A stretch of DNA of 64,000 nt from the NCBI GenBank assembly GCA_020086605.1, contig JACBWW010000004.1, forward strand, positions 21,868,506-21,932,505. Reading direction: 5' to 3'. This DNA is from Lanius collurio (Eukaryota > Chordata > Aves > Passeriformes > Laniidae). This document shows positions 1 through 9,592 of the stretch, one piece after another. The position numbers were made by a program, and so were the translations under genes. Within the stretch, counting starts at the first letter, position 1; each line of letters starts with the position of its first letter. The notes under the pieces were generated by a model. That model made no database searches. It had not been told where the DNA came from and saw only the letters and a list, made by a program, of their open reading frames with translations.

Positions 1-214
1 CCAGGGAGAGGACAGGAGGCAATGGACACAGACTAAAATACTGAAGATGCCAAATGAACATCAGGAAACACATTTTTTTATTGTGAGGGTGACTGAGCAC
101 TGGTCTGGTTTGCCCAGAGAGGTTGTAAAGGCTCCTGCACCAAAGATATTCAAAAGACACCTGAACAATGACCTAGGAAACCTGCCCTAGGTGACTGTTC
201 TATCCTCTGTGAAA
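1..214 (+). mobile_element. CR1 LINE 3' end, cut by the window's left edge
   Basis: The sequence follows the usual order of an avian CR1 3' region: a stretch reading as 'gagcactgg..tgcccagagaggttgt', then 'gatattcaaaa', then 'ctaggtgac', closing at a 'ctctgtga' tail unit. CR1 elements end in short repeats of the ATTCTRTG type and are normally 5'-truncated, so a 3'-only fragment is expected. It is diverged by many substitutions and has no coding capacity. Its upstream part lies outside the window. The family assignment is from memory of CR1 consensus order, not from an alignment. Confidence 0.75.
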
Positions 215-1950
215 ATATTTTAGTAAAAATACTTCTCATTTTCTTGGTAAGATAACTATTACATGATTACTATTACATAAATGAAACCATTGTACTTAAT
301 ATAATAAACAATAATAAAACAAATAATATTTGTTAATGCTTTTACATTTGCAGAGTACAAAGTAACAACATAAAGGTAATAAAACAAACCTGTAAATAGC
401 CCTTATAAGAATACAAGTATAACAAGCGTCAATACTGAAATTTTAGTGTTACATACTTTATCCTTCTTAGCATCAATTAACTAACCAAAATATAAAATAC
501 AAACTACATGCATAAAACCAGCTATTACTTATAGAAATCACAGAAAAAGTACATTTTTTAGGAAAAAAGTATCAACTTCATTACAAAATGAAGAAGAACT
601 TCTAATTTTCATACTTGAGAGCTTTTCTACTGCAAAAACTGAAACTTCTATGCCAGATTTTAGAACTATTTTTTGTTTAAATCAATTTACCCAAGGACAC
701 ATTCAGAAAGACAACTTGTACTTGGAATTTTGCTTTTCACCGTTTCCACTGTGTTTATTATATTCTTAAAACACAGAATTTGGAGCTAACACAAAATGGC
801 TCCAGCAATATAAATACTTAGCAAAAGTAACATCCTTTACAAGTAGTATTTATATTACTACAAATAAACCCAGTGTTTTCTTTCTAAAGCAAAGCTTATC
901 ATAGTAGCATCATTCAAACTGTTAGAATGAGAAATTTAGTCAGCACTTTCACTATAAAATGTTTTCTGTTTGCCACAGCACAATACAGACTTCATGTGGA
1001 CTAAACGAGAACACAAAAATCTTCTTCCACAGGATTACTTCATTTCATCAGGAAGACACTGTCAATTTGCAATTAGTTTACAAGAAACAATCAATACTTT
1101 CAGATACTCTACATCCTCAGTAGCAAAGGTTGTTCCTCCTGCACTATAAAATGTTTTGTTAAATTGATATATTTTTAAGCAAGTATGTACAAAGAGTAAG
1201 ATGAAAGGGGACACTGACAAAGGAAGAACAAACACATTAGTCTCTCAAAGTTCTGACATGGAAGATTTTAACCATAGTAGAAGCTCAGTCATTAAAGAGA
1301 TTTAAAACCAGTGTCGGTTTGTTGGTTTTTTTTTTTTAAATACAGTTCCTACTTTGCACTGATTGAACAAAGTCACAAAATGAAATCTATGTTAATTAAG
1401 TAATACAACTGGTAAAAATCTGACATCACAATAGCTTCCCATTTAATATGTAATCATCATTAAATTGCTCTCCAAACGGAAGATTTTTTCATTTCACTAT
1501 ACCACTAATGTAAAGATACTTTTATAGTTTTGTACTGTTTTAAAGCATGCACACTGGAAATTCATTGTAAGTTAGTTCCATTATCTTAGTTCCATCTGCC
1601 TAATTCAATTATAAGAAACTGTAAACACTACAATTCACCTAACCCTCCCCCCCACCTCTGTTACAGATTCAAAGGAGGGGTTGTTTGATTTCCCCAATTA
1701 ATTTCAATCTTAGTATTGAAAATAATACACCTATGATTAAACAGAAAATTCTGACGCACTCAGAAGACACAAAGGGTCTGACATCACTACAGGAATAATC
1801 TCTGACCATCTACAGATGCATTGTGGGACCTTGCCCCTACATATTTTTTAGATTTCCAAGTGTAGTTATAAACAAAAGAAGGTAGCATCTTGTACTTCTT
1901 TACCCACCTTCCCCTTGAACATATAATAAAGGCCTAAAGGCCAAACTTAC
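215..1950. other. AT-rich non-coding stretch, probably intron
   Basis: I see no open frame of note, no recognisable repeat and no CpG clustering. Short A or T runs occur, including a 12-T run near 1328-1339 followed by 'aaatacag', which resembles a plus-strand acceptor with nothing coding after it. If the minus-strand exon at 1951-2057 is real, this is its downstream intron. Confidence 0.5.
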
Positions 1951-2057
1951 CCTTAGGAAAACGAGGTGCAAAGCAAGATGACTATCCTGCTGTGATTTTC
2001 CTGCAGTAATGTCACACATTTAAACAGTGCCCTTCAGTAAGTCCTTCCCTGAGGGAT
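1951..2057 (-). other. Candidate internal exon, probably 5' UTR, of an unidentified minus-strand gene
   Basis: On the minus strand a T-rich tract ending in TTTTTAG (complement of 2058 upward) precedes a 107-nt segment, which is followed by a near-consensus donor, AGG|GTAAGTTT (GT at 1950-1949). All three frames contain stops when read from the acceptor, so it cannot be a fully coding internal exon. An ATG beginning at 2019 stays open for exactly 23 codons to the donor and ends in phase 0. It could be a first coding segment or an upstream frame that continues into the next exon. The start context is weak, with T at -3 and T at +4. It lies downstream, in the minus direction, of two CpG islands that each carry minus-strand donors, which fits a spliced 5' leader. 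I do not recognise the gene. Transcript data are absent, so the call rests on splice signals and context only. Confidence 0.45.
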
Positions 2058-5000
2058 CTAAAAACAAAAAATAAGAAGTATTAAAACTTTCAAGTTTATG
2101 AAGGAAGAAGCAGCAATCAGAGAAGGTACAACATTTCACCTATGCATGAGGATTGTTGTCCTTATTTTAAAGCCATAAACAAAACTCAAGATCTCAAGCT
2201 GATATTTATCTAAGTTTAGAGGGTTTATATCCTGTAAGCACACCTGTTAAGGGGAGAGCTCTTATGTCACTGTGATTTGAATTTGAACTTGATATTTCAA
2301 CAGTACCTAGGTTGCAGAAGACTGTTTTGAAAAAAAAAAATTAATGTAGTTTCTCAGATAACATATAAAATGTGAGCTATAAAAATCACTAATCACTCGC
2401 AGAATAATTTAGAACTCTAAAGGATTTAGAACATAGATTTGTCAGATAAAGTTGGTGTAGTCTTAAGTACAAAATATATGAAACAAATGTATGCCTGCGT
2501 ACATATATTTTATTACTAGGAAAAAAGTACAGTCTACCTCAAAACCTTTTTCTTGTAGTACACCACTTCTAAATTAAAAGGCCTCCTGAACTCTGACAAA
2601 TTAAAAATTGAAAGCAAATTATATTTGAAGATTTTGAATTCTCAGCTAGGGTAAAAATTATTAATATAACCCTCTTAAGTCCCGATGTCACTACAGGGAT
2701 GCTACTATAAAGTAACCAAAAACTGAACTCTCTTCCATTGTTCTTCCCTTTGCATTCGCACACAACCCAGACTTTGCCAGGCCAGTGATCCATACATTAT
2801 GATGCAGAAAAGGAAAGGAACTTGAGGCACTTGCACTGGAATTCTGAAGCTAAGCCATTCTGAACTAAGGAAAGGTGTCATTGTTAAGCAAGATGCTATA
2901 TATATGCTAAATACTACATCAAAACAGCAGAGCTTTTTCTTGTTTTGCCATTTACAATTATATTCTTAGTGATTTCCCTTCGCATTGGGAATAATGCAGG
3001 TAATTGGAAGAGCCTAAGTTCTAGAAAATTTTCTTTTGGACAAAAAAGGTTTGGCAATACTGATAAACAATATACCAATATCACAACAGTAACTAATCTT
3101 GTGGTATCAAACAACACCTGAATCAACATGGAGCAGTCTATCAGTCCTGCATTAAGCCTGGCTGAGCTACAGTGCTAAATTCTATCACTTGAACAAGAAG
3201 ACAAGCAGTAAATCCTGTTCCCTGCCCTTACCTCCAAGCTATGGCACTCCTCTACATCCACATCCAGCTGAGTAGAGCCGATAGCTGCTCATGAGAAAAA
3301 CACAATAGGACTCTGAAGAATTCAGAGTATGTGGAAGAGCAGAGAAAAGTGAAAACTGAGAGAAAAGTGTCTCTGCTTGCAAGAATGCATCTGAAGTTTG
3401 AGGGACACTGCCACAAGAGAAAGCTCAAAGACAGGCCCCCACAACATCAGTCAGAAATGTTAAGAGGCCACAGGAAGCCCTATTTACAAATACATGTTTC
3501 CCAAAATCTTCTGAGCTGAATTCTAAACACCAGAGTAGAATGTCATATTATTAGCAAGTAATAAATACTTGAAGAGTCAATCACCTATCATTATTTAGTA
3601 ATTGTGGCTGCACAGGAACTTGTACATGAGTTCAGAGTCAATAAAATCACTTACAGATAAATACTCTCAATACCCTCCTGCTTTCTGAACCTAAAAATGT
3701 TTTAGGCCAAACATGGCTGAAGCAAAAATGTTGTTTGAAAGAGTCTACAGAATTGCTTATGACCGTCAACTATTTAAGCAGCTGCCCAACAGGGAAAATA
3801 GAGTTTTTTCCCCAAGTCCTTTACTCACTCTGTAGTGCTGTGTAGACCCAATCGTTTATGGATTAGTATTTTCTGGGGTTAGTTTCAATTAGCATAGTCT
3901 TGCAACTGTTTGTAAATCACATGGCCAAGCAAAGAAAAGCATGAGTGAACAGCCTAGTCTGCTTTACTAGGTACAAGAATACACCAACACAAACTTACTG
4001 TAACCTCTACAGCAGATCACAAAGTAAATTCAAACACATTAGGTATCATTGGAATGGTTTGGAGGATGAGTTTCAAAGTGGTGTGCAAACTACCACTGAC
4101 CATGATTCCAAGTTACAGCTCCAGATTCAAGTTACTATTGACACCAAGTTTTACCACCGAGTCATTCCTCACTTGATACATTCTGAGAACCAAAACTTGG
4201 CCTTGGAAAACATTTACTAGAGTACCCAATGTCCAAGATCTATTAGCACAACAGTAACTATAGCCCTACTCAAAACAGAGTAAGAATTCAACTGCTTTCC
4301 CTTCTACAACCAGAAAAAAAGAAAAAAGTTGATATATCCTAATGTAACGTCATTTCTTGTTCAGTATTTTTCACTCAAGCAAGCGTAAGAAATCTTCCCT
4401 TCAAGTGAAAATCCTTTCTAGAAATGAAACCAGAGTATACTGATGTCACCACATCAACAATTTCAAATCACCTAAGTCTGTTGAGGTCCTAACACTTAAT
4501 GTGTCCTGTCCACTTTACAAACATACCAATATTCTTGCCTTCACAAGTGCTGGTAACCCTAATTAACCACACTTGAAATCTTACTTATAAATAATGATAA
4601 ATACAACAATTACCCAAGTATCAGCCAACATGAGAAAAAACATTATCCAGATTGCTTATCACAAATTAAGCTCAATCAAGCAACAGCCAGACTGTAAAGG
4701 ACATTATCTTGCAATGCCCTCAAGAGTGATCCTCTGTCTGAAAAGGAATACAGTGTAAGTGGTACACTGATTAATCGTGCTAGGGAAATGAAGGATGAGA
4801 ATGGGTGACTACAATCACTGTTCATTTCAGATTTGGTTAGTATGATGGCCAACTACCACCCCTAAAGTAGTTCTGTAGCCTAGATAATTCCTTCCATACA
4901 AAAGCAAAGTAATCAATGTATTTTAAAAAAAAAAAAAAAAAAACAACAAACCCTAACTGCCCAACTTCATATTATAAAGCAATGAAAAACTGTGTTTAAA

Positions 5001-6519
5001 AACAGAAGTTCAAAGCTCTTAGTTCCTACTAAGTTCAATAAATGTCTTCTATTAATAATAATACACCGAAGATTGTCTGTGTATTACTCAAAATTAAATC
5101 AGAGCCTAAATATTATTTCTGAATTCAAAACAAAACATCATTCTTTAGGCAGAATCTAGCAGTCCCAGGGTACCTATTATCATCATTGCTCTCCAGGAAA
5201 AAAAAAAAAAAGAAAAAACAAAACCCAAACATGCAAGAGAAAAACCAAACCAACCTACATCAATTAAACCAAGGTACAATAAACAGGTAAACTGAAAAGG
5301 TTCAAATTACCAGCACTGCAGTATTCTGTACTTAGGCCTCTCAAGTTACTTATCTTCAGATTTTTGAATATCTGAAAGTATTCAACATAGTTTCAAAGCC
5401 TGTACTTCAACAGGGAAGAAAAGTGAAAGTTCACAGAAATAAGAAATTCTTAATTCTTTATGCATAGGATAAGCTCCAACTGAAAACATGTGGAGTGGTC
5501 AGAGAAGTTTCTCAGGGCAAGTCTCCCGATCAGGCTTACTTACAGAGGTACTCAGGAAGAACAAAAAAGAGCTAATGGAGAAATCTCACCAAGGGGATCC
5601 ATCAAAAAACTTATAAAAATAGAAGAAAGAAAAAAAAAAGCAGACAAAGAAGGAGGGATCAAAGTAAGCATAGAAAAAGAGGTAAAATGCATTTCCTGGA
5701 AGAAAAAAAACAAGAAAAATGTACATCCTGGTATCAGCAACTACAACTAATTTCAGTCCTTCCCAGATCTGGATTATTTAAGATTATTTTGCTTCATGAG
5801 CAACTGCAGTATAGAATCCAGGACACGATACCATAAAGCTTAGTTGTTTGACCTTGTACACGTGATATGTGTCATGTCTACCTGTGTAAAACAACACTGG
5901 TTATCCCCTTTTTAAAATTACAAAATGAGAAAGAGAAATGGCATATATAAGCAGCAAATAATAGCCTGCATAAAAATTAGCCAACTTTAATAAATGCCAA
6001 AATGCAACAATATACACTTTTCCAAAAATTGTGCATGCAGGTATTGGGTTTGCTTTTTTAAATGCAAATATTCTTCTGTCATGTTTGAATGTCAACTGAT
6101 GGAGAACTGCAGAAACGCGTGGGAATTTTAACTCAAAGCCAAAAAAACTCTTATTTACCACAAAATGTAATGTGCAGAACTAGCCAAAGATTAATTATTT
6201 TGTTTTCCAATAGATGTTAGTGACTAGAAAAACATAAGGCTAACAAAAACCAGTTAACGTACAAATTCAAAATAACTTCACAATTGTTTCAGATTTTCTT
6301 GTGAGGAATTATGAACTCGCTTTCCTTTAAATTTTTCACCAAATCTATAAACATAAGGAAGTTACGAGATGGCTCAAACAGTAATCTGTAAAATGCAATT
6401 CTCTTCCAGCTCACTGACACTGACCTTTAGGCTAAAAATTCTCAAGAGTAAAAAAGAACCAAACAAGCAAACAAAGAGTGATTAAAGAGCGATTAAGTAT
6501 TTTGTGTGGCCATTAGGAG
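2058..6519. other. AT-rich non-coding stretch, probably intron
   Basis: No recognisable exon or transposable element was seen. The interval includes a 20-base A run near 4924-4943 and an interrupted A tract near 5198-5219. Short open frames here (for example at 3331-3519 and 3945-4220) have no family resemblance and no splice context. It would form part of the minus-strand gene's first or second intron under the model described for 1951-2057. Confidence 0.5.
4922..4949. repeat. Poly(A) tract
   Basis: A run of about 20 A follows TTTT and continues into an A-rich 'caacaaac' stretch. No retrotransposon body is recognisable immediately upstream, so I call it a simple repeat. Confidence 0.8.
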
Positions 6520-6684
6520 TGACGTAGCACAGGCAGAGGGGAGGAAAAAGCCCCGGGCGCGCTAATCCCGAACTCTCGGTGTGACCGGGACGCCCCTCAC
6601 CCGCGCTGAGCCCCCGGCGGGGGCCTCGAGGGCAGCGGGCACCGCGCCGGGCAGCCCCGCGCCCGCCAGCGCCGCGCGGACAAA

Positions 6685-6699
6685 GCCCTCTGGCGGCGC
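6685..6699 (-). promoter_or_regulatory. CTCF-like motif
   Basis: The minus strand reads CGCCGCCAGAGGGCTTT here, which matches the CCAGAGGGC core of common CTCF sites but departs from consensus at the downstream GCGC. It lies inside the secondary CpG island. Occupancy cannot be judged from sequence. Confidence 0.35.
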
Positions 6700-6737
6700 G
6701 AGCCCTCCCGGCCGCGGGACGCAGGCCCCTCTGGAAA

Positions 6738-6768
6738 GCATTCCTTCCTTATCGCCGAGCAGGAATGC
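6738..6768. promoter_or_regulatory. Inverted pair of TEAD (MCAT) sites
   Basis: GCATTCCT at 6738-6745 and its exact reverse complement AGGAATGC at 6761-6768 are separated by 15 bases. CATTCC is the established TEAD core. The symmetrical arrangement within a CpG island suggests a functional pair, but binding is an inference. Confidence 0.35.
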
Positions 6769-6900
6769 ACCGCGGGCTCGCCCGCACAGCTACGTCATGG
6801 CCGCGAACGGGGCTGCTTCCAGCTCGCCCGACGTAACCGAGCCAGCAGAACTCGGCGATGGGTACTTGGCTCCTGCCACTCTCTCAGAGAAGGTCAGGGA

Positions 6901-7734
6901 GTGTCACCCCCCGAGAATGCCCTCTGCACAGAACCCTAAGGACACACCGCGGAGCGCTCTACCAAACGGAGTGATGTGGAGTGCTCTGGGAAGTTTGATG
7001 TGACATGTTCCTGAAGGATGCCAGTACATGGGATTTATCTTGTGTCAAGAAAGTACTTTTGGAAGCCTTAAGATAGAGTCAGCATCCTTTTAATATCTTT
7101 ATTAAACATAAAGGAATTATTTTTCCACCAACTCCTCAAATAACAAGTCCCAACAGGGAAACTTACACAGAACAATCTATTATTATAATCAGTGCTGTTC
7201 TTTTCTACAAAGTCTGCACACGGAAAGAACACCTACAGCTTTAGGAAAGCACATGTGGAGCATTTGGTTCTGTTAGTGCTAAATATAGCATTTTAAAACA
7301 ATTTAGTCTGACCCTAAAGTATTTAATCAGATTATGTTACATATGCAACACCTTAGCTAAAGTAAAGTCCAATACCCGGGAGTGGTAGGCATTTGGCTGC
7401 AATTTTTTTACAATTTTACAACAATGGCAGCTGCTTTAGATAAGGATACTTTAGGGGGAAAAAAGCAATTTCAGTTCAGTATGTTCCATGCTTAAAAGCA
7501 ACTTACACTAAAACAAGTCAGTGATAATGTAACAAATGCTTCAACAACTTCCCATACTTCAAGTACTCTAGACTTAAAAGAAAAAAACTCCTACATTTGC
7601 ATCATACTTCCTAAGCTCTAGTAACACTGACTTTTAGTAGAGTACTATAAATAGAATTTTAAGATTTTTAGCACTTCTTAAAAATAATTTTCAAAGCAGC
7701 ACAAAAATGAAAGTAAACCCTTACAAAAACTCAC
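6901..7734. other. Non-coding stretch between CpG island and candidate exon
   Basis: GC content falls back to the AT-rich background. An open frame running out of the island (6581-7003) ends here and looks like a composition artefact. Nothing else was recognised. Confidence 0.5.
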
Positions 7735-7831
7735 CTGGATGAATATTTGTAATACCCTTACTTTAGATATGTACTATAAATAAGTATGGGTTTTATCAGA
7801 AGGCAGCTAACTCTGGTCACTGATGTCACTG
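7735..7831 (-). other. Candidate 97-nt exon on the minus strand, possible alternative 5' UTR exon
   Basis: The donor is strong: ATCCAG|GTGAGTTTT on the minus strand (GT at 7734-7733). The acceptor side reads TTGTTTTCAG (AG from 7833-7832) with a short pyrimidine tract. All three frames contain a stop, so it would be non-coding. It lies between the main CpG island donor at 9162 and the candidate exon at 1951-2057, in the same orientation. An isolated strong donor can occur by chance, and the acceptor is only fair, so this is the weaker of the two exon calls. Confidence 0.3.
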
Positions 7832-8578
7832 CTGAAAACAACTGTCATGCAGAAGACATACCTTCAAAAGGTAAGGCAGCACAACTGACAAAAAAGCCAC
7901 CTATTAACTCCTCAGTCTTGATGAAGTAAGTACACAAGCATCAGTGCTGCAATTGGCTTCAATGCACAGGTTTAAAATGGACGTCCAATTGACCAGCAAA
8001 CGCTGTTGTCTCTCTACTGCTTTTACTCTGCAGTGTAGAGTTTGCAAATTTCTGTCAAGGATCTTTATTAAGAAAAAAAAATCCTCTAGTTTATCTGCAT
8101 GACACTAAACTAAAGAATACACACATACTCCCACAGGCCTATTTTGGTCTAGATTAAAAACGTTCCCCAGCTACTTATTAAGGAAATATTCCACGCTGAT
8201 ATCAAAAGCGATACTGAAGAGAGCAAAAGAGGGGAATACAGAGGGGTGGGGTGTAAAATGGGGAGAAGGTGACAAGTATGTCTCCCTTTTATAACTATAA
8301 AATCCTGCTTCTTTTTTTAAATAAAGCAGTGTTTCATATTCCTTATGTCTTATAGCTACAACACCATGGCATTACATCTGTATGTCTCTGGTGATTCCCT
8401 TGGGTGGAGAGAGTCTAAAGGTTATGCTGGTTGAAGGGATTCAAAATGCTTAAAAGCTGCAACACTGCAACTGGCTAGCCTATTCCAAAGCCTTAAAATC
8501 CACCTGGTGGAAAAACAGAAATGCACACACATCATTAGGAGAGTGAAGTTTTCTGAAATTTAATATCGAGCAATATTT
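7832..8578. other. AT-rich non-coding stretch
   Basis: No recognisable exon or repeat was seen. It lies between the candidate minus-strand exon and the purine tract next to the main CpG island. Confidence 0.5.
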
Positions 8579-8828
8579 GAAGGTGAAAGGAAGGAGGAAG
8601 GGAATGGACAACTGTTCAAATTTAGTAGAGAAGGAAAAGAACAGAGAAGGCGTGAATGAGTATTAGGGGGTAATGAGGAGGAAAATAAGTACAGAGAAAG
8701 GAGAAAAGGGAGGAAAGGCAGTGGGAATGGAAGAAGGGAGGAAGCTAAAGGAGTAGGCAGAAGAAGGGACTGAGGAAGGAAGAAGAGAGGAGCAGGGAAG
8801 CTCCCCTTCCTGCCTTCCTCCCTCCCTT
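8579..8828. repeat. Long purine-rich tract followed by a pyrimidine-rich block
   Basis: Positions about 8581-8800 on the plus strand are strongly enriched in G and A, with repeated AGGAAGG and GGGAGG units and only scattered interruptions. At 8801 the bias switches abruptly to pyrimidines (CTCCCC, TTCC, CCTCCCTCCC) until about 8828. Such asymmetric tracts beside promoters can form triplex structures and may bind GAGA-type or zinc-finger factors. It directly abuts the main CpG island on its gene-body side. Confidence 0.7.
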
Positions 8829-8955
8829 GAGAGCCGTGACCAGCTGGCAGCCTCGTACAGCAGGCTCAGACCCTCCCATTGCTCAGGCCTTCATCACCTG
8901 TCTGGGACCAGGCACTCCGCTGCCTGCCCTTCCCGCCTGCCCTCCGTGGCGCGGC

Positions 8956-8987
8956 GGGGCCGAGGGGGCCGGGCGGGGGGCGCGGGG
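8956..8987 (+). other. G-quadruplex-forming run
   Basis: Five runs of three or more G occur at 8956-8959, 8964-8968, 8971-8973, 8975-8980 and 8984-8987, with loops of 1-4 bases. This satisfies the standard four-tract rule for intramolecular quadruplexes. On a minus-strand transcript it would lie in the non-template strand's complement just inside the first intron. Confidence 0.65.
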
Positions 8988-9161
8988 CCGGTGCCCGCTC
9001 CCCACGCGGCCCCAGCCCTCCGAACTGGTTACAGCCAGCGGCCGCCGCGCCGGCTCGCCGGGCTGCAGCCGCCTCCTCCCCCCGCTCCCCTTCCGCCTGC
9101 CGGGCCGGCCGCCCCGCTCCAGGCCGGGCTGGCTCCCACGGGACCGCATTCCTCCCCTCAC

Positions 9162-9360
9162 CTCGCGCCGTCGGGATCCGGCTCCTCGGCGGCGGCGGGA
9201 GCGGCAGCATTCCCGGGACGCTCTCTCCACGCCGGCGCCCCCGGCGGCTTCTCCTCCCCGCGGGGCTCTCTCCGCTCTCCGGCCCGCAGCTCCCGAGCGC
9301 TCCCGGCCGCCGCAGCCCCGTCCCGCCTCTCCGCTCTCTCCCCGGCGCTCAGTAATGGCG
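9162..9360 (-). other. Candidate first (non-coding) exon of a minus-strand gene
   Basis: The minus strand reads GCGCGAG|GTGAGG, a good donor with GT at 9161-9160. Upstream of it, about 200 bases of GC-rich sequence include the CCGCCATTACTGAG stretch (9363-9350) and several GGAG-rich units typical of vertebrate 5' leaders. The 5' boundary is a guess: in a dispersed CpG promoter the start could lie anywhere from about 9350 to 9500. No convincing coding start is visible, so the exon would be 5' UTR that splices to 7735-7831 or 1951-2057. I do not recognise the gene. Confidence 0.4.
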
Positions 9361-9362
9361 GC
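9354..9362 (+). promoter_or_regulatory. YY1-like motif
   Basis: AATGGCGGC matches the ATGGCGGC core of YY1 sites often found just downstream of transcription starts. In many promoters the motif is in sense orientation, which would hint at rightward transcription here and so at a divergent transcript. Confidence 0.4.
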
Positions 9363-9431
9363 CGCCGAGCCTCCCCGGCTCTCGCTTCGCTGACGGAGTC
9401 TCTCTCTCCCCCTAACTTTACCTCAGCAGCT

Positions 9432-9456
9432 TCCCTCCCCTCCCCCCTCCCTCCCG
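9432..9456 (-). other. G-quadruplex-forming run on the minus strand
   Basis: The plus strand carries successive runs of 3, 4, 6, 3 and 3 C separated by one or two T, so the minus strand has five tightly spaced G tracts. Compact loops of one or two bases favour a stable parallel quadruplex. It lies close to where the minus-strand start site would be expected. Confidence 0.65.
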
Positions 9457-9490
9457 CCGCCGCGGCTCAGCGCGCGCCCGCCCGGACAGC

Positions 9491-9592
9491 TGCGCGTGCG
9501 CGGGAAGGAGCCTCTTCCTGCTGCCGCTGGATTCCCTGGGAAGCCTGGGAGGGCGCGCGCGGCCGGCACCCAGCTGCGCGCGCACGCGCGCC
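9491..9592. promoter_or_regulatory. Two NRF1-like elements
   Basis: TGCGCGTGCGC (9491-9501) and the alternating TGCGCGCGCACGCGCG stretch (9575-9590) match the palindromic GCGCATGCGC family bound by NRF1. Both are in the part of the island that would be immediately upstream of a minus-strand start. Confidence 0.5.

Larger units (their letters stand above)
6520..6900. promoter_or_regulatory. Secondary CpG island, possible alternative promoter
   Basis: A sharp rise in GC and CpG content stands out against AT-rich flanks. It contains two copies of TGACGTAGC in opposite orientation (6520-6528 plus, 6789-6797 minus), a CRE/ATF-type core, with a third CRE-like CGACGTAAC at 6830-6838. It also contains inverted GCATTCCT / AGGAATGC (6738-6745 and 6761-6768), the MCAT core known to bind TEAD factors, and a CTCF-like CGCCAGAGGGCT on the minus strand near 6685-6696. 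A minus-strand donor, GCGCGG|GTGAGG, sits at 6601/6600, which would suit an alternative first exon spliced to 1951-2057. No TATA box is evident. Motif calls are by eye; island status would need a CpG observed/expected count. Confidence 0.65.

Noticed and set aside
6581..7003. 140-codon plus-strand frame in the secondary CpG island
   Set aside because: Composition follows the island and changes as soon as the island ends. There is no recognisable family or splice structure.
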